Source: Parapusillimonas granuli (lineage in GTDB: Bacteria; Pseudomonadota; Gammaproteobacteria; Burkholderiales; Burkholderiaceae_B). Taken from it: a stretch of 64,000 nucleotides of DNA. Below, in pieces: positions 55,259-64,000 of the stretch. The number at the start of each line of letters is the position of its first letter. Positions within the stretch are counted from its first letter, which is position 1. Under the pieces are notes generated by a model, which was not told the DNA's origin, did not search any database, and saw only the letters and a program-made list of their open reading frames with translations. The position numbers were made by a program, and so were the translations under genes. Location of the stretch: assembly GCF_013416525.1 (NCBI RefSeq), contig NZ_JACCEM010000014.1, positions 1-64,000 on the forward strand. Reading direction: 5' to 3'.

Positions 55259-57763
55259 ATGCCTATTTTCCTGTCCCACTTTCTGCTCGGCCTGCGGGCG
55301 CTGCGGCGCGACTGGCGCTCGGGCGAGCTGCGGCTGCTCCTGCTGGCCCTGATCCTGGCCGTCGCGGCGGTGACGGCGGTCGGTTTCCTGGCCGACCGGC
55401 TGGACCGCGCCCTGCAGCGGGACTCGGGCCAGTTGCTCGGCGGCGACCTGGCCATCGACGCCGACGCCCCCATCCCGGCCGAGTTCCTGCGGGAAGCGGC
55501 CGAGCGGCGCCTGCGGGTGGTCCAGACTCTGCAGTTCCCCTCCATGGCCAGCAGCGGCGAACACGCCCAGCTCGTCGCCTTGAAGGCCGTCACCGACCTC
55601 TATCCCTTGCGCGGGGAATTGCGCGTGGCCGCCGCCCCCGACGGGGCGGCGCAGACCGCCGGGCATGGCCCCGCGCCGGGGGAGGCATGGGTCGACGGCC
55701 AGCTGCTGAACCTGCTCGGGCTGAACGTGGGCGACCGCGTGGCCGTGGGCGATGCGCACTTGAAGATCGGGCGCATCATCGCCTATGAGCCCGACCGCGG
55801 CATGCGCTTCATCAACGTGGCGCCGCGCCTGCTGATGCGCGCGGACGATCTGCCCGCCACCGGGCTCGTGGCCCCCGGCAGCCGCATCAGCCATCAGCTG
55901 CTGGTGGCGGGCGAGGCCGGCGCGGTCGACGGCTTCCGTTCCTGGGTCGAGCGCCGGCTGCAGCGCGGGCAGCGCATCAGCACGCTGGAAAGCAGCCGCC
56001 CTGAAATACAGCGCACGCTGGCGCGCGCCAAGAATTTCCTGCTCCTGGTCGCCATGCTCACCGTGGTGATCGCGGCCGTCGCCATTGCCCTGGCCGCCCG
56101 GCGCTTCAGCCGGCGCCACCATGACGGCATCGCCGTCATGCGCTGCCTGGGCGCGCGCACCCGCCAGCTGTCCGCCATGCTGTGGGTGGAATTCACCGTG
56201 CTGGGCCTGGCGGCCGGCGCGGCGGGCTGCGTGGCGGGCTTTCTCGCCCACCAGGGGCTGGTGGCGATCGTCTCCGAATGGCTGAAGACCAGCCTGCCGG
56301 ACGCCGGGGCGCTGCCGGCCCTGCAAGGCCTGGCCGCCGGCCTGCTGCTCTTACTGGGCTTCGCCCTGCCGCCGCTGGCGGGGCTGCCTCGCGTGCCGCC
56401 CATCAGGGTATTGCGCAGCGACCTCCCGCTGTCGCCGGTCCGGCGGGGACCGGCCTATGCCATGGGGGCCGCCGCCTTCCTGCTGCTGCTTTGGTGGATG
56501 TCGGGCGACCTCACGCTCAGCTTCATCGTCGGAGGCGGTTTCCTGGCCTCGGCGCTGGCCTTCGCCGCCCTGGCCTGGGCGCTGCTGCGCGCGCTCGATG
56601 CCGTGCGCAAGCGCCTGGCCGGCTCGCCTTCGCTGCGATTCGCGCTGGCCGGCATGGCGCGGCGGCGCGGCCTGACGGTCACGCAGCTGTGCGCGCTGTC
56701 CATGGGCTTGATGATCCTGCTGCTGCTTGCGCTGATGCGCAACGATTTGCTGCGGGGCTGGCAAAACACCTTGCCGCCCGACGCGCCCAACACCTTCGTG
56801 ATCAATATCCAGCCGGACCAGCGCGAGGCGGTGGTCCAGGCCCTGGGCGCGGCCGGCGTCGCCGACCCGGTCCTCGCGCCCATGATCAGGGGCCGGCTGG
56901 TCGCGATCAACCGGCAGCCCGTGGATGCGGACCACTACCAGGACGACCGGGCCAAGCGCATGGTGGACCGGGAATTCAACCTGTCCCATGCCCGTGCCCT
57001 GCCGGCAAGCAACCGCATCACGGCGGGGCGCTGGCTGGATCCCGACGGGCATGAGGTCGCCCTGGAAAGCGGGCTGGCCAAGACACTGGGCATCGCGGTC
57101 GGCGACACCATGAGCTTCGACGTGGCGGGGCAGAGCGTGGAAGTGACCGTCAGCGGGCTGCGCAAGGTGGACTGGGACTCCTTCGAGGCCAACTTCTTCG
57201 CCCTGCTCAGCCCGGCCGCCCTGCGGGACGCCCCGGCCACCTACATCACGTCCATACACCTCGACCCGGCCCGGCATGGCGACCTGGGGCAGCGGCTGCT
57301 GCGGCAGTTCCCCAACCTGACGCTGTTCGACATCGGCTCCATACTGGGGCAGGTCGAGCACATACTGGGCCGCGCCGTGCAGGCGGTGCAGTTCCTGTTC
57401 ATCTTCGCCGTCCTGGCGGGCGCCCTGGTCCTGGGGGCCAGCCTGTTCTCCACGCGCGACGAGCGCATGCACGAGGTCGCCATCCTGCGCGCGCTCGGCG
57501 CCAATGCGCGGCAGCTGAAGCACGCCCTCCGGGTGGAGCTGTCCATCATCGGCGCCATGGCGGGGCTGATGGCCGCCTTCGCCGCGGTGGGCGTCGCCGC
57601 GCTGCTGGCGCATTATGTCTTTGATTTTCCCCTGGGCGTGCCATGGTGGCCCTGGGCCGCCGGCATGGCGGCGGGGCTGGCCGTCTCGCTCGCGGGCGGC
57701 GGCGCGGCGCTGGCCGGCGTGCTGAAGACGCCGCCGCTCGCTTCCTTGCGGGGGACGTCATGA
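55259..57763 (+). CDS. FtsX-like ABC transporter permease (YbbP type)
   Basis: 834 residues with an N-terminal membrane segment (about 20-40), a large periplasmic domain, and FtsX blocks around 255-380, 400-500 and 710-830 (e.g. NFLLLVAMLTVVIAAVAIALAARRFSRRHHDGIAVMRCLGA and HEVAILRALGANARQLKHAL). These permeases work with a MacB/LolD-like ATPase, but none is adjacent. Relatives are linked to lipoprotein or arylesterase export. The stop overlaps the kdkA ATG (ATGA). Confidence 0.87.
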   Translation: MPIFLSHFLLGLRALRRDWRSGELRLLLLALILAVAAVTAVGFLADRLDRALQRDSGQLLGGDLAIDADAPIPAEFLREAAERRLRVVQTLQFPSMASSGEHAQLVALKAVTDLYPLRGELRVAAAPDGAAQTAGHGPAPGEAWVDGQLLNLLGLNVGDRVAVGDAHLKIGRIIAYEPDRGMRFINVAPRLLMRADDLPATGLVAPGSRISHQLLVAGEAGAVDGFRSWVERRLQRGQRISTLESSRPEIQRTLARAKNFLLLVAMLTVVIAAVAIALAARRFSRRHHDGIAVMRCLGARTRQLSAMLWVEFTVLGLAAGAAGCVAGFLAHQGLVAIVSEWLKTSLPDAGALPALQGLAAGLLLLLGFALPPLAGLPRVPPIRVLRSDLPLSPVRRGPAYAMGAAAFLLLLWWMSGDLTLSFIVGGGFLASALAFAALAWALLRALDAVRKRLAGSPSLRFALAGMARRRGLTVTQLCALSMGLMILLLLALMRNDLLRGWQNTLPPDAPNTFVINIQPDQREAVVQALGAAGVADPVLAPMIRGRLVAINRQPVDADHYQDDRAKRMVDREFNLSHARALPASNRITAGRWLDPDGHEVALESGLAKTLGIAVGDTMSFDVAGQSVEVTVSGLRKVDWDSFEANFFALLSPAALRDAPATYITSIHLDPARHGDLGQRLLRQFPNLTLFDIGSILGQVEHILGRAVQAVQFLFIFAVLAGALVLGASLFSTRDERMHEVAILRALGANARQLKHALRVELSIIGAMAGLMAAFAAVGVAALLAHYVFDFPLGVPWWPWAAGMAAGLAVSLAGGGAALAGVLKTPPLASLRGTS

Positions 57764-58482
57764 ACACGCAGGAAGCGCCGATCGAATTCCGCGATCTCGC
57801 GCTGAAGGGCGGCATGCTGCGCTACGACGCGCGGCGTATTTCCGCGCCCGGGGGCGGCCTGGTCGATCCCGCCTCGAACGGGCTGGAGGCCGTGGCCGTG
57901 GGGCAGGGCGGCCGGCAGGCCGCCTGGTACGTGAAAGGCGAATTCGGCGAGGCCGTGCTGCGGCGCTACCGGCGCGGCGGCCTGATGGCCAGGCTCAGCG
58001 CCGATCGCTATCTGTGGGCGGGCGCGGAGCGCACGCGCTCTTTCGCCGAAGCCGAATTGCTGCGCTACATGCGCCAGCGCGGCCTGGCCGTGCCCCGGCC
58101 GCTGGCCGCGGCGTACTGGCGCCGCGGGCTCACCTACACGGCGGCGCTGCTGACCGAGCGCATTCCCGATGCGCGTCCGCTGCCCCAGGCGCTCGACGGG
58201 CGTCATGCCGACGTCGCCCTGGCGATTTTCGCCATGCACGAGGCCGGCGTCTGGCACGCCGACTTGAACGCCTACAATATTTTGCTGGACGCGCAGGGCA
58301 AGGTCTGGCTGATCGATTTCGACAAAAGCCGCAGGGCGGTGCTGTCCCAGGAGCGCAGGCGGGCCAATTTGCTGCGGCTGCGCCGGTCGCTCGTCAAGCT
58401 GGCCGGCGACAGCGGCCTGCAGTGGTGGAACGAGCTCAATGCTGCCTATGATCTGCTGTCCCGGACTCGGGGCCCACTCTAG
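57760..58482 (+). CDS. kdkA: 3-deoxy-D-manno-octulosonic acid kinase
   Basis: 240-residue lipopolysaccharide kinase that phosphorylates the first Kdo of lipid A-linked inner core. The kinase fold is reduced: YVKGEFGEAVLRRYRRGGLMARLSADRYLW near 62-92 (KdkA/WaaP signature), catalytic loop MHEAGVWHADLNAYNILLDAQGKVWLIDFDKSRR near 164-197 with D in HADLN and IDFDK. A cytoplasmic membrane-surface role is expected. It is coupled to the FtsX-like permease by a 4-bp overlap. Confidence 0.88.
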   Translation: MNTQEAPIEFRDLALKGGMLRYDARRISAPGGGLVDPASNGLEAVAVGQGGRQAAWYVKGEFGEAVLRRYRRGGLMARLSADRYLWAGAERTRSFAEAELLRYMRQRGLAVPRPLAAAYWRRGLTYTAALLTERIPDARPLPQALDGRHADVALAIFAMHEAGVWHADLNAYNILLDAQGKVWLIDFDKSRRAVLSQERRRANLLRLRRSLVKLAGDSGLQWWNELNAAYDLLSRTRGPL

Positions 58483-58538
58483 CCGGAAAAAGCTTTATCA
58501 TCACGCCTTTTGGCTTTGTGTATTTTGGGAGGCTAGCA

Positions 58539-59636
58539 ATGAAACTCACGGTGAGCGCACTGATCATGGGTACGGCTCTTGTCATGGCGACGTCTTCCGC
58601 GACGGCGCAAGGCAAGGTCGTGAACGTCTATAACTGGGCGGAATACACGGCGCCCGACACGATTTCCGGCTTCGAAAAGGCAACGGGCATCAAGGCGCGC
58701 TACGACGTCTACGACAGCAACGACACCCTGCAGGCCAAGCTGCTGACCGGCAAGTCCGGCTACGACGTGGTGGTGCCGTCCACCCATTACGCGGCCCGGC
58801 AGATCGAGGGCGGCCTGTTCCAGAAGCTGGACAAATCCAAGATTCCGAACTGGAAGTACCTGGACCAGGACATCATGGACATCGTCGCCGCCGTGGACCC
58901 CGGCAACCAGTACCTGGTTCCCTGGGGCTATGGCACCAACGGCCTGGGCTACAACGTGACCAAGGTCAGGGAAATCCTGGGCCAGGACGCCGACCTGGGC
59001 AGCTGGGACATGCTGTTCAAGCCCGAGAACGCCGAAAGGCTCAAGGGCTGCGGCATTTCCATGCTGGACGAAGCCGCGCAGGTCTTCCCGGCCGTGCTGC
59101 ATTACCTGGGCAAGGACCCCAACAGCAGCAACGCCGACGACTACAAGCAGGCGCTGGCCCTGCTCAAGTCCATACGGCCCTACATCCGGCAGTTCAGCTC
59201 TTCCGGCTATATCGACGAACTGGCGGCGGGCGACCTGTGCATGGTCTACGGTTTTTCGGGCGACGTCATGATCGCCGCCCATCGCGCCAAGGAAGCCGGC
59301 AAGCGCTATAAAATCGACTACTACATCCCCGCCGGCGGCGCGCCCGCTTGGTTCGACACCATGGCCATCCCCAAGGACGCCGCGAACGTCGACGAGGCCC
59401 ACGCCTTCATCAATTACATCGAGACGCCCGAGGTCCACGCGGCCATCACCAACGTGATGTTCTACCCCAACGCCAACAAAGAGGCCCGCAAGCACGTGGT
59501 CAAGGACGTCGCGGAGAACCCCATGATCTATCCGCCCGCCGAGGTCGCCAAGACCCTGTACGTCATCAAGCCCCAGCCTCTGCCGGTGCAGCGCCTGCAG
59601 ACGCGGATGTGGGCGGAACTCAAGTCGGGGCGCTGA
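58539..59636 (+). CDS. potF: Putrescine/polyamine-binding periplasmic protein PotF
   Basis: 365-residue solute-binding protein with a Sec signal peptide (MKLTVSALIMGTALVMATSSATA, cleavage before QGKVV). VVNVYNWAEYTAPDTISGFEKATGIKARYDVYDSNDTLQAKLLTGKSGYDVVVPS is the PotD/PotF signature, with aromatic and acidic residues for diamine binding (Trp, Tyr, Asp). GGGAGG is 7 bases before ATG 58539; an upstream in-frame start at 58518 adds no signal-peptide character. First gene of potFGHI. Confidence 0.93.
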   Translation: MKLTVSALIMGTALVMATSSATAQGKVVNVYNWAEYTAPDTISGFEKATGIKARYDVYDSNDTLQAKLLTGKSGYDVVVPSTHYAARQIEGGLFQKLDKSKIPNWKYLDQDIMDIVAAVDPGNQYLVPWGYGTNGLGYNVTKVREILGQDADLGSWDMLFKPENAERLKGCGISMLDEAAQVFPAVLHYLGKDPNSSNADDYKQALALLKSIRPYIRQFSSSGYIDELAAGDLCMVYGFSGDVMIAAHRAKEAGKRYKIDYYIPAGGAPAWFDTMAIPKDAANVDEAHAFINYIETPEVHAAITNVMFYPNANKEARKHVVKDVAENPMIYPPAEVAKTLYVIKPQPLPVQRLQTRMWAELKSGR

Positions 59637-59641
59637 TCATC

Positions 59642-60772
59642 ATGGCCGATATTCGACCCGCGGCGCCTTCCTGGTCCGGGGATGCGGACGAGTTCGTCCG
59701 CGTCGAGGACGTCGTCAAGATCTACGGGGACACGGTCGCGGTGCGGTCCGTGAACCTGTCCGTGCGCCGCCACGAAATGTTCGCCCTGCTGGGCAGTTCG
59801 GGCTGCGGGAAATCGACGCTGCTTCGCATGCTGGCCGGCTTCGAGGAAGCGACCTCGGGGCGCATCTTCCTCGACAACGAAGACATCACCCGCCTGCCGC
59901 CCTACCGCCGGCCCGTGAACATGATGTTCCAGTCGTATGCGCTGTTCCCGCACATGACGGTCGAGGCCAATGTGGCGTTCGGGCTCAAGCAAGAGGGCGT
60001 GCCCAAGCATGAAATCAACGAGCGCGTGTTCGAGGCGCTCGACCTGGTGCAGATGGCCGGCTTCGCCCGCCGCAAGCCCCATCAGCTTTCCGGCGGGCAG
60101 CAGCAGCGGGTCGCCCTGGCGCGCAGCCTGGTGAAGCGCCCCAAGCTGCTGCTGCTGGACGAGCCCATGTCCGCGCTCGACAAGCAGATACGCCAGAAAA
60201 CGCAGATCGAACTGGTCAAGATACTGGACCAGGTGGGCGTCACCTGCATCATGGTCACGCACGACCAGGAAGAGGCCATGATCATGGCCAACCGGCTCGC
60301 CGTCATGAGCGAAGGCCAGATCGTCCAGTGCGGCACGCCGCAAGACGTCTACGCCTTTCCGAATTCGCGCTTCGTCGCCGGCTTCATCGGGTCCACGAAC
60401 CTCTTCACCGGCACCATCGTGGTCGACGAGCCCGACCACGTCCTGATCGAAAGCGCCGAGCTGGCCCGCCCGCTGTACGTCAGCCACGGGGTCAGCGAGC
60501 CGCTGGGCATGGAAGTCCATGTTTCCATCCGGCCGGAAAACATCCGCGTGCTGCGCGAGCAGCCCGAGAGCGACTCCAACTGGAGCCACGGCCTGGTGAG
60601 CCACGTGGCCTGGATGGGCGGCTATGCCCGCTACCAGGTCCGGCTGGACGCCGGCCAGGTCGTCGAAGCCACCGTGCCCAGCCTGGTGCTGGCGCAGGCC
60701 GACGCCCCCGGCATAGACGACGAGGTCTATGTGGCCTGGTCGGACGACAGCGCAACCGTCTTGTCATCATGA
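59642..60772 (+). CDS. potG: Putrescine ABC transporter ATPase PotG
   Basis: 376 residues. The ATPase domain (about 18-255) has Walker A GSSGCGKST near 52-60, the Q-loop MMFQSYALFPHMTVEANVAFGL, the signature LSGGQQQRVALARSL and Walker B LLLLDEPMSALD. The C-terminal TOBE region (about 260-376) has VHVSIRPENIRVL. Powers the uptake of putrescine through PotH/PotI. It starts 5 bp after potF and overlaps potH by 4 bp. Confidence 0.94.
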   Translation: MADIRPAAPSWSGDADEFVRVEDVVKIYGDTVAVRSVNLSVRRHEMFALLGSSGCGKSTLLRMLAGFEEATSGRIFLDNEDITRLPPYRRPVNMMFQSYALFPHMTVEANVAFGLKQEGVPKHEINERVFEALDLVQMAGFARRKPHQLSGGQQQRVALARSLVKRPKLLLLDEPMSALDKQIRQKTQIELVKILDQVGVTCIMVTHDQEEAMIMANRLAVMSEGQIVQCGTPQDVYAFPNSRFVAGFIGSTNLFTGTIVVDEPDHVLIESAELARPLYVSHGVSEPLGMEVHVSIRPENIRVLREQPESDSNWSHGLVSHVAWMGGYARYQVRLDAGQVVEATVPSLVLAQADAPGIDDEVYVAWSDDSATVLSS

Positions 60773-61686
60773 AGCGGCTATCCTGGCGCGACCTTCCCGC
60801 GAGGCGCCTGCTGGCCATCGGCCCGCCTTTCCTGTGGCTGGCGCTGTTCCTGCTGGTGCCCTTCCTGCTGGTGCTGAAGATCAGCTTCGCCGACCTGAAG
60901 TTCGGCGTGCCGCCCTACACGGCGCTGACGCAGCTGAAAGACGAAACCCTGACGCTGGCGCTCAGCCTCAGGGGCTACGCGCTGCTGTTCAGCGACAGCC
61001 TGTACATCGCCACCTATCTGAACTCGGTCAAGATGGCGGCGCTGACCACGCTGTGCTGCGCATTGATCGGCTATCCCATGGCCTACTACATTGCGCGCTC
61101 GCGGCCGTCGCTGCGCAACCTGCTGCTGCTGGGCGTCATCCTGCCGTTCTGGACCTCGCTGCTGCTGCGCGTGTATGCCTGGGTGGGCATATTGCGCAAC
61201 GACGGCCTGTTGAACAACTTCCTCATCTGGCTGGGCCTCATCGACACCCCGCTCGAAATCTACCGCACCGACGTCGCGGTATACATCGGCCTGGTCTACG
61301 CCTATCTGCCTTTCTTCATCCTTCCGCTGTACGCGAACCTGGTCAAGCTCGACGTCCGCCTGCTCGAGGCGGCCTACGACCTGGGCGCGCGGCCCTGGCG
61401 GGCGTTCCTCAGCGTGACGCTGCCCCTGTCCATGCCCGGCGTGGTCGCCGGGGGCCTGCTGGTGTTCATCCCCTCGGTCGGCGAATACGTGATTCCCGAG
61501 ATGCTGGGCGGCGCCGATACGCTGATGATGGGGCGGGTCATGTGGACGGAATTCTTCAACAATGCCGACTGGCCGATGGCGGCGGCGGTCACCTGCGTCA
61601 TGGTCCTGCTGCTGCTGGTTCCGCTCGTCCTGTTCCAGTACAACCAGGTCAAGCAGATGGAAAACCGTAAGACGGGGGCGAAATGA
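60769..61686 (+). CDS. potH: Putrescine ABC transporter permease PotH
   Basis: 305-residue inner-membrane permease with six transmembrane helices (first near 15-37, LLAIGPPFLWLALFLLVPFLLV). The coupling motif EAAYDLGARPWRAFLSVTLPLSMPGVVAGG near 202-231 contacts PotG, and VGEYVIPEMLGG is typical of PotH. ATGA overlaps with both neighbours. The frame is open far upstream inside potG, but the membrane protein begins here. Confidence 0.94.
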   Translation: MKRLSWRDLPARRLLAIGPPFLWLALFLLVPFLLVLKISFADLKFGVPPYTALTQLKDETLTLALSLRGYALLFSDSLYIATYLNSVKMAALTTLCCALIGYPMAYYIARSRPSLRNLLLLGVILPFWTSLLLRVYAWVGILRNDGLLNNFLIWLGLIDTPLEIYRTDVAVYIGLVYAYLPFFILPLYANLVKLDVRLLEAAYDLGARPWRAFLSVTLPLSMPGVVAGGLLVFIPSVGEYVIPEMLGGADTLMMGRVMWTEFFNNADWPMAAAVTCVMVLLLLVPLVLFQYNQVKQMENRKTGAK

Positions 61687-62486
61687 CCAGGCCTGATCCC
61701 ATCCTGCGAGCCGTCACGCTGACGCTGGGCTACGCTTTCCTCTATATCCCCATACTGTGCCTGATGGCTTTCTCGTTCAACGACTCATCGATGATGACGT
61801 CCTGGACGGGGTTCTCATTCAAATGGTATGTGGAGCTCTTCAACGACCAGGCGCTGCTCAGCGCCGCGCGCCTGTCGCTGCTGATCGCGGCCATGACGGC
61901 CACCACCGCGGTGGTGATCGGCACCTGGGCCGGCTACGTGCTGGCGCGCATGGGGCGCTTTCGCGGCTTTTCCGTCTATATCGGCATGGTCAGCGCGCCT
62001 CTGGTGATCCCGGAAGTCGTCCTGGGCATATCGCTGCTGCTGATGTTCGTCGAGCTCAGCGACCTGCTGGGGTGGCCCGACGGCAACGGGGTGTTCACCA
62101 TCTGGGTGGGACACGTGACGCTGTGCATGGCCTACGTGGCGGTCATCATCCAGTCGCGCATCCGCGACCTCGACCGCTCGCTGGAAGAGGCCGCGCTGGA
62201 CCTGGGCGCCACGCCGCTCAGGGTGTTCTTCCGCATCACCCTGCCGCTGATCTTCCCCGCGCTCATGGCGGGCTGGCTGCTGGCTTTCACGCTGTCGCTG
62301 GACGACGTCGTGATCGCGTCCTTCCTGTCGGGGCCGGGCTACACCACCTTGCCGCTTGAAATCTTCTCGCGCGTGCGCCTGGGCCTGAAGCCCGAAATCA
62401 ACGCCCTGGCCACGCTGTTCATATTGCTGGTCGGCATCTTCGTGGTCGTGGCGAACCGCATGCAGCGGCGCAGCGAAACCGGCTAG
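61683..62486 (+). CDS. potI: Putrescine ABC transporter permease PotI
   Basis: 267-residue permease with six transmembrane helices; SFNDSSMMTSWTGFSFKWYVELFND near 28-52 is a PotC/PotI hallmark and the coupling motif is EEAALDLGATPLRVFFRITLPLIFPALMAG near 167-196. It forms the transmembrane channel with PotH. Last gene of potFGHI; 24 bp separate it from the ArsC-like gene. Confidence 0.94.
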   Translation: MTRPDPILRAVTLTLGYAFLYIPILCLMAFSFNDSSMMTSWTGFSFKWYVELFNDQALLSAARLSLLIAAMTATTAVVIGTWAGYVLARMGRFRGFSVYIGMVSAPLVIPEVVLGISLLLMFVELSDLLGWPDGNGVFTIWVGHVTLCMAYVAVIIQSRIRDLDRSLEEAALDLGATPLRVFFRITLPLIFPALMAGWLLAFTLSLDDVVIASFLSGPGYTTLPLEIFSRVRLGLKPEINALATLFILLVGIFVVVANRMQRRSETG

Positions 62487-62510
62487 AAATCGGCGTCAAA
62501 AGGAAATTCC

Positions 62511-62870
62511 ATGCAAACCCTGCGGCTTTATGGCTTGAAGAAGTGCAGCACCTGCGTCAAGGCCATGGATTGGCTGGAGCACAACGGCGTTCCGTTCACG
62601 TTCACCGATTACCGCGACCACCCCGTGCCGCCGGACAGCCTGCGGGCCTGGGCCGATGCGCTGGGCGGCTGGGAAAAACTCGTCAATCGCGCCTCCATGA
62701 CCTGGCGCAATCTGCCGGACGTCCGCAAGTCGCCGGCCACGCCCGAACAGTGGCTGGACCTGATCGCGGAATTCCCCGCGCTGGTCCGGCGGCCGGTCGC
62801 CGTCGATGCCGAGGGCGGCGTGGGCGTCGGCTTTTCCGAAAAGAGATTCGGCGAGCGCTTCGCCAAATAG
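62511..62870 (+). CDS. ArsC/Spx-family thioredoxin-fold protein (YffB-like)
   Basis: 119-residue protein with the ArsC/Spx fold: [36 protein letters not shown] at the start, with a CxxC-type motif (C12, C15), and a conserved [10 protein letters not shown] tail. It lacks the RNA-polymerase contact context of true Spx and is probably a glutathione- or thioredoxin-dependent reductase of YffB type. Arsenate reduction is not supported, because no ars genes are adjacent. GGAAA precedes the ATG. Confidence 0.87.
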   Translation: MQTLRLYGLKKCSTCVKAMDWLEHNGVPFTFTDYRDHPVPPDSLRAWADALGGWEKLVNRASMTWRNLPDVRKSPATPEQWLDLIAEFPALVRRPVAVDAEGGVGVGFSEKRFGERFAK

Positions 62871-62883
62871 AAGGATCCCACTC

Positions 62884-63567
62884 ATGCTCACCCAGACAGA
62901 ACTCAAGCGGAACGCCGCCGCCGCGGCCATCGAATTCGTGCTGCCGCAACTGACGCCGTCCACCGTGCTCGGCGTCGGTACCGGCTCGACCGTCGACCTG
63001 TTCATCGACGCCCTGGCGCCGCACAAGCATCGTTTCCGCGGCGCCGTATCCAGTTCCGAACGCAGCTCGGCGCGCATGGCGGCGCTGGGCATCCCGGTCT
63101 TCGACCTGAACGAAATCCCGTCCATGCCATGGTACGTGGACGGCGCCGACGAGGTCGATCACGAGCTGAACATGATCAAGGGCGGGGGCGGCGCCTTGAC
63201 CCGCGAGAAGATCGTCGCCTCGGTGGCCGAGCGGTTCCTGTGCATCGTCGACGAGTCCAAGCTGGTGCGGGTGCTCGGCAAATTCCCGCTGCCGGTCGAG
63301 GTCATCCCGATGGCGCGCGAGGTCGTGGCGCGCCGCCTGGCCGCGCTGGGCGGCAAGCCGGCGCTGCGCGAGGGCTACGTCACCGACAATGGCTGCCAGA
63401 TCCTCGACGTCTCGGGCCTCGCCATCGACGCGCCGGCGCGCTTCGAGGCCGAGCTCAACAATATTCCGGGCGTGGTGTGCTGCGGCCTGTTCGCCATCGC
63501 GGGGGCCGACGTGGTCTTGATGTCGACCCAGCAGGGCGTGCGACAACTGACGAAAAACCCGTCATGA
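62884..63567 (+). CDS. rpiA: Ribose-5-phosphate isomerase A
   Basis: 227-residue enzyme interconverting ribose 5-phosphate and ribulose 5-phosphate in the pentose phosphate pathway. Phosphate-binding loop [12 protein letters not shown] near 30-41, [23 protein letters not shown], catalytic Asp/Glu in [26 protein letters not shown] near 83-108, and a conserved C-terminal [15 protein letters not shown]. It starts 13 bp after the ArsC-like gene and is probably co-transcribed with it. Confidence 0.96.
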   Translation: MLTQTELKRNAAAAAIEFVLPQLTPSTVLGVGTGSTVDLFIDALAPHKHRFRGAVSSSERSSARMAALGIPVFDLNEIPSMPWYVDGADEVDHELNMIKGGGGALTREKIVASVAERFLCIVDESKLVRVLGKFPLPVEVIPMAREVVARRLAALGGKPALREGYVTDNGCQILDVSGLAIDAPARFEAELNNIPGVVCCGLFAIAGADVVLMSTQQGVRQLTKNPS

Positions 63568-63645
63568 ATACGTAATATTTGGCTGATACACTCATGGGGT
63601 GATACGCTGTTTTTTCCCCATACCACGCTGTGATCGAAGGCTGAC

Positions 63646-64000
63646 ATGTCCGAGCATACCAACAAGCAATTTCATTCCGACCTGGAAACCACCCGTTCGC
63701 TTTTCCTGCAGATGGGCGGCCTGGTCGAGTCCATGGTCCGGGACGCGATGGAGGCGCTGGTATCCGGCGATCCCGACCTGATCGACCAGGTGCGCGAGCG
63801 CGAGAAGGAAGTCAATCGCCTGGAGGTCGAGATCGATGAGCGCATCGGGCTCCTGATCGCGCGCAACCAGCCGACGGCGGGCGATCTGCGCCTGCTGCTT
63901 TCGGTGTCCAAGATGCTGACCGACATGGAGCGCTCGGGCGACGAGGCCGAGAAAATCGCCAAGATCGCGCGCCGCCTGCATGAGTCCAACGGCTATGGGC
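63646..64000 (+). CDS. phoU: Phosphate transport system regulatory protein PhoU, 3' end off the window
   Basis: 118 complete codons are present with no stop before the edge. MSEHTNKQFHSDLETTRSLFLQMGGLVESMVRDAMEAL and EVEIDERIGLLIARNQPTAGDLRLLLSVSKMLTDMERSGDEAEKIAKIA match the first of the two three-helix PhoU bundles, including the metal-binding D-x3-ER-GDEAE motif. PhoU restrains the PhoR/PhoB phosphate response together with Pst. About half of the ~235-residue protein is missing. No clear Pho box is seen in the 78 bp upstream. Confidence 0.93.
   Translation, partial: MSEHTNKQFHSDLETTRSLFLQMGGLVESMVRDAMEALVSGDPDLIDQVREREKEVNRLEVEIDERIGLLIARNQPTAGDLRLLLSVSKMLTDMERSGDEAEKIAKIARRLHESNGYG

Noticed and set aside
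62511-62870. Arsenate reductase
   Set aside because: The fold matches ArsC/Spx, but there are no arsenic genes nearby and the sequence is closer to YffB-like proteins.
63568-63645. Pho box upstream of phoU
   Set aside because: No CTGTCAT-type direct repeat could be found in the 78-bp gap.

Overview
The window looks like one end of a draft contig from a high-G+C betaproteobacterium, most likely a Burkholderiales/Alcaligenaceae relative of Bordetella, Achromobacter or Pigmentiphaga. The reasons are the infB-rbfA-truB-typA order, the rpsF-priB-rpsR-rplI cluster, hpnCDE squalene genes, FolE2, and betaproteobacterial protein signatures throughout. The first ~171 bases are not genome: they hold a C homopolymer and Illumina adapter sequence, so the real sequence starts inside infB. 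The last gene, phoU, runs off the right edge. No rRNA, tRNA, CRISPR array, intact insertion sequence or phage was seen.

Layout. 172-5356: translation genes infB (5' cut), rbfA, truB, typA. 5357-5852: a decayed stretch with the tail of an Rpn/YhgA-type nuclease. 5988-9495: an IclR regulator followed by a CobS/CobT-type AAA+/von Willebrand pair with no CobN. 9514-18936: a complete taurine dissimilation island: pta and xsc on the minus strand, tauXY (taurine dehydrogenase) on the plus strand, then tauR (MocR-type regulator) and tauCBA (importer) on the minus strand. Taurine would be imported by TauABC, deaminated by TauXY to sulfoacetaldehyde, cleaved by Xsc to acetyl phosphate and sulfite, and passed to acetyl-CoA by Pta. 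Two CTGG direct repeats with the same 23-bp period sit upstream of tauXY and tauABC and are candidate TauR operators. 19203-25144: a LOG protein and polA with overlapping divergent start codons, a dienelactone hydrolase and a Na/Pi cotransporter.

25298-27925 is the most unusual part. It holds a cysteine-paired seven-repeat lipoprotein, a secreted protein that resembles the sphingomyelinase D/phospholipase D of recluse spiders, the stump of a second copy of that gene, and a broken F420-type reductase. This looks like an acquired and partly decaying cassette.

28028-44748 is mainly housekeeping: folE2, dxs-ispA-xseB (isoprenoids), a Rieske oxygenase, an EamA transporter with a sulfurtransferase, htpX behind a sigma-32-like promoter, rpsF-priB-rpsR-rplI, dnaB, pdxA, PIN-PhoH, bcp and an aminotransferase. 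44816-63567: hom-thrC, crcB, hpnC-hpnD-hpnE, alr, an SDR, radA, a TauE/SafE permease, an FtsX-like permease, a Kdo kinase, a putrescine importer (potFGHI), an ArsC/Spx-like protein and rpiA, followed by partial phoU. Genes are tightly packed, often with ATGA or GTGA overlaps, which suggests translational coupling.
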